Part shown: piece by piece, positions 61,861 through 64,000 of the stretch
Layout: every line of letters begins with the position of its first letter
Numbering within the stretch: position 1 is the first letter of the stretch
Assembly: GCF_051622035.1 (NCBI RefSeq)
Contig: NC_135355.1
Location: 31,746,986-31,810,985 of the forward strand
Direction: 5' to 3'
DNA: 64,000 nt
Origin: Arctopsyche grandis
Taxonomy: Eukaryota > Arthropoda > Insecta > Trichoptera > Hydropsychidae
Translations under genes and position numbers: made by a program
Notes under the pieces: model-generated
What the model was told of the DNA's origin: nothing
Databases searched by the model: none
Seen by the model: the letters and a program-made list of their open reading frames with translations, nothing else

Positions 61861-62530
61861 TGGCGGCTCGTCAGATGCCGTACCTCTATCGCAGAGTTCA
61901 TAGTTGTAAAAAAAAGTACTAAAGCGTTTGCTTTAATCTTTGAAGGACGGAGCGTCGAGATCGAACGAGTGTCCCGAACCGGGGTCGAGTAAGACCCCAG
62001 TATTTTTTAATCAAAATATAGCTTTTCTCAATATATATTTTATTAATCATTTCATACATCAACATAAAAAAGTTTTAGTCCTATAGCATGTTTTTGATTA
62101 TTTTTGTATTAAAAAATAACGACAAGCATCAACATGCAAATGTAGGTAAGGCCAATAGGCGACTGTATGATTCAATAGCCACGCGCCAAAAGCAACGAAA
62201 TATAAAAATATAGCTGCCTCTTTTAATCGCATTGATTCATCAAACAACAAGAATATGCAAGCGAACAGTCATAAACATGACTTATGGCTACCGCCTTTAA
62301 ATCATACTTTTGAACGTAGAAATGTATAAATGTATTTTTTTACGATGTACCCCTTTTCTAAATCATACAAAATCTATTAAAATAAATTTCTTGTAGTTCA
62401 TTCTAGTAATATAAGAAATATAGGGTGTATAGCTTTGAAAAGCACATAGTTGTTTACGAAAAACGTAAAAATTGGGGCACTTGCATACCCCACTTCGGTG
62501 AGGGATGCAAGAGTCACAGAATAACAATAT

Positions 62531-62884
62531 TGTAACGTATACTAAACAGAGCCGCCGAGTAATTGCGATCGGATTAGACCGGGTAGCGTCCTGAGAGACC
62601 GTGTGACCGGGGTAAGTGGTTTTAAGGATTAGCGACAAGCTAAGTGCATGAAACAATGATTGCACTTCTCATACCGTGGGAATACATATCCGAATACGTG
62701 ACTATACAGTAGGTAAACAGATTAGACGTCCTGAGAGATCTACCCCTTATAAGGCGGTACGTAGGCGATATCATGTCATTCTGGACTGAGCACTGTCAGT
62801 ACGTATATCTCCTGAATCATCAATAAATGCTGTGATACGACTGTTGGCCTTTTACTTGGATCCTCCACCCACCCCTACGCAACA
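62531..62884. mobile_element. Solo LTR, copy 3 (Gypsy-like), TSD ATAT
   Basis: Starts TGTAACGTATAC and ends CCTACGCAACA; ATAT at 62527-62530 and 62885-62888. The 3' half (from TGGGAATACATATCCGAATA) matches copies 1 and 2 closely; the 5' half is diverged. Confidence 0.87.
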
Positions 62885-62889
62885 ATATT

Positions 62890-63440
62890 GAGAGGCCGTT
62901 TTCATATGCGGGTGCGTATGCGTGCAAGCGCAATCAGCGCGCCGATCGGTTTTCTTGTGAAAACTGCCCCACCGAACTGTCCCGAAGTGAAACGATTCGA
63001 AATGCAGAGATTCATACCATTCGACGAGCGAAATGTGAGTATCGAATTCGTTCGAAGGGATCCCTACGGAAAAACATGTTGTGCGGTCCGGTGCCGTGTT
63101 GGAGTTTCCGGTTTCGATTTCCGGTTTGATTTATCGCCGAATTCATTCGGCGTGTGTATTTTACACTCGAACACGACCCGACGGCTAAACGTCGGCGACG
63201 TTTAGGGCGCTTTCACACGCGAAAAGCGTGTCGTGTCCGACGCACGTGCCGCAATAAAAATCCAAACCCTTTCCCGAAAATAAACACCGGGCGAGCGCGT
63301 AAGAAAACGAGTTCCGTCGAATGAAAGAAAATCCGCGATAGAGATCTTGATGAAAACGCGTAATCGTCGTGTGAAAATTTCCAGCTAAACAAAAAGGCGA
63401 TTTGTCGCTCGCGGAAAAGCGAACGCATACAAAATACATA
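62890..63440. other. GC-rich, CpG-rich stretch, function unknown
   Basis: Sharp rise in GC right after the third solo LTR. Open frames exist on both strands but none is recognisable. GGGCGCTTTCACACGCGAAA near 63207 looks like a MITE terminus. It could be a 5'UTR/promoter for syd-1 transcripts (minus strand) or a transposon. Confidence 0.3.
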
Positions 63441-63749
63441 CAAACATATGTACGTATCTCGAAGCGTGCATCGCTTTGATTCTTTTAACAGTGGTATTTA
63501 ATAATGTATGGCGTGTTTTCCAAACTGAATTCTCATCTAGTATTGTACTCGTAAATAAAAAATAATCGGCGAACGTTTGAATTTTCAGTATAGAATCACT
63601 TGTTATTTTGTTAAATTCAAATATGAAACAAATGAAAAGCCCGTTTCGTATTAAACTCCATTTTTAATACGAAATATTAATCGGGTATTAACGGGTATTT
63701 TTAATCATTATCCTTTAGTTTTTATTCACTATGTATGTACATATACTAG

Positions 63750-64000
63750 GGCTTCCAATCCCGGAAGGTTAATTCAGCACCGGGATTGCGGTGCTTGGAA
63801 TTTCCGATCTAGCACCGGGATTTCAAATGTATAAGAAAAAAAAATTCAATTGTATGTTTTCATATTTCAAAAACGTTCAATTGCATTTTGCAAACTCCGA
63901 TGTTTCACGCAAAAAATACTCCCATATTGGCGTACTACATAATTTTGAGAGTTTGGCTACATTTTTTAAATTTTCGGTTCGAATCCATAAATTTCTAAGA
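63750..64000. mobile_element. hAT-like terminus running off the window
   Basis: TAGGGCTTCCAATCCCGG at 63749 is followed by repeated CACCGGGATT phrases, as in subterminal repeats of hAT elements. The other end lies beyond the window. Confidence 0.35.

Noticed and set aside
62888..63443. GC-rich frames next to the third solo LTR as a missing first exon of syd-1
   Set aside because: The minus-strand peptides show no Syd-1 N-terminal similarity and no phase-0 donor matching exon 56352-56245 could be identified.

Overview
This is AT-rich eukaryotic DNA whose genes have many small introns, and the encoded proteins are clearly those of an insect. The order was not determined; nothing diagnostic is visible. 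Three protein-coding genes can be reconstructed exon by exon with matching splice phases. Almost everything else is intron or intergenic DNA filled with transposable elements, foldback repeats and microsatellites.

Layout. Positions 1-5.4 kb hold upstream DNA with a MITE, a long foldback element and a GC-rich, TATA-containing stretch at 3.66-4.33 kb that may be a promoter. Positions 5,477-11,209 (+) encode a complete very-long-chain fatty acid elongase (ELOVL family, 8 exons, 322 aa). Its 3.8-kb fourth intron hides an undeclared second version of exon 4, apparently a mutually exclusive alternative. Positions 13,798-20,644 (-) encode the master kinase LKB1/STK11 (6 coding exons, 544 aa with the preferred ATG), convergent with the elongase. 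Its large first intron carries a hAT transposon with perfect ends and target duplication, inserted into an older LINE remnant. From 21 to 25.5 kb lies a transposon cluster of hAT-like, LTR-like and MITE sequences. From 25.5 to 33.1 kb is AT-rich spacer in which no gene was recognised. From 33,125 to 56,352 (-) run 24 exons of the synaptic RhoGAP protein Syd-1 (RhoGAP100F in Drosophila), giving 1,617 codons plus stop. Its 5' end was not found in the window. The remaining DNA to 64 kb is mainly SINEs, LINE 3' ends, a palindrome and a solo LTR.

The three genes have no obvious shared pathway: lipid elongation in the ER, energy and polarity kinase signalling, and presynaptic assembly. Their adjacency looks like ordinary insect gene order.

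The most interesting observations are the duplicated elongase exon at 7,918-8,001; three solo LTRs of one family with perfect 4-bp target duplications, two of them nested in a TIR element; two long near-perfect palindromes; a foldback element with a 16-bp minisatellite; and a repeat family that keeps its ends while swapping internal minisatellites.
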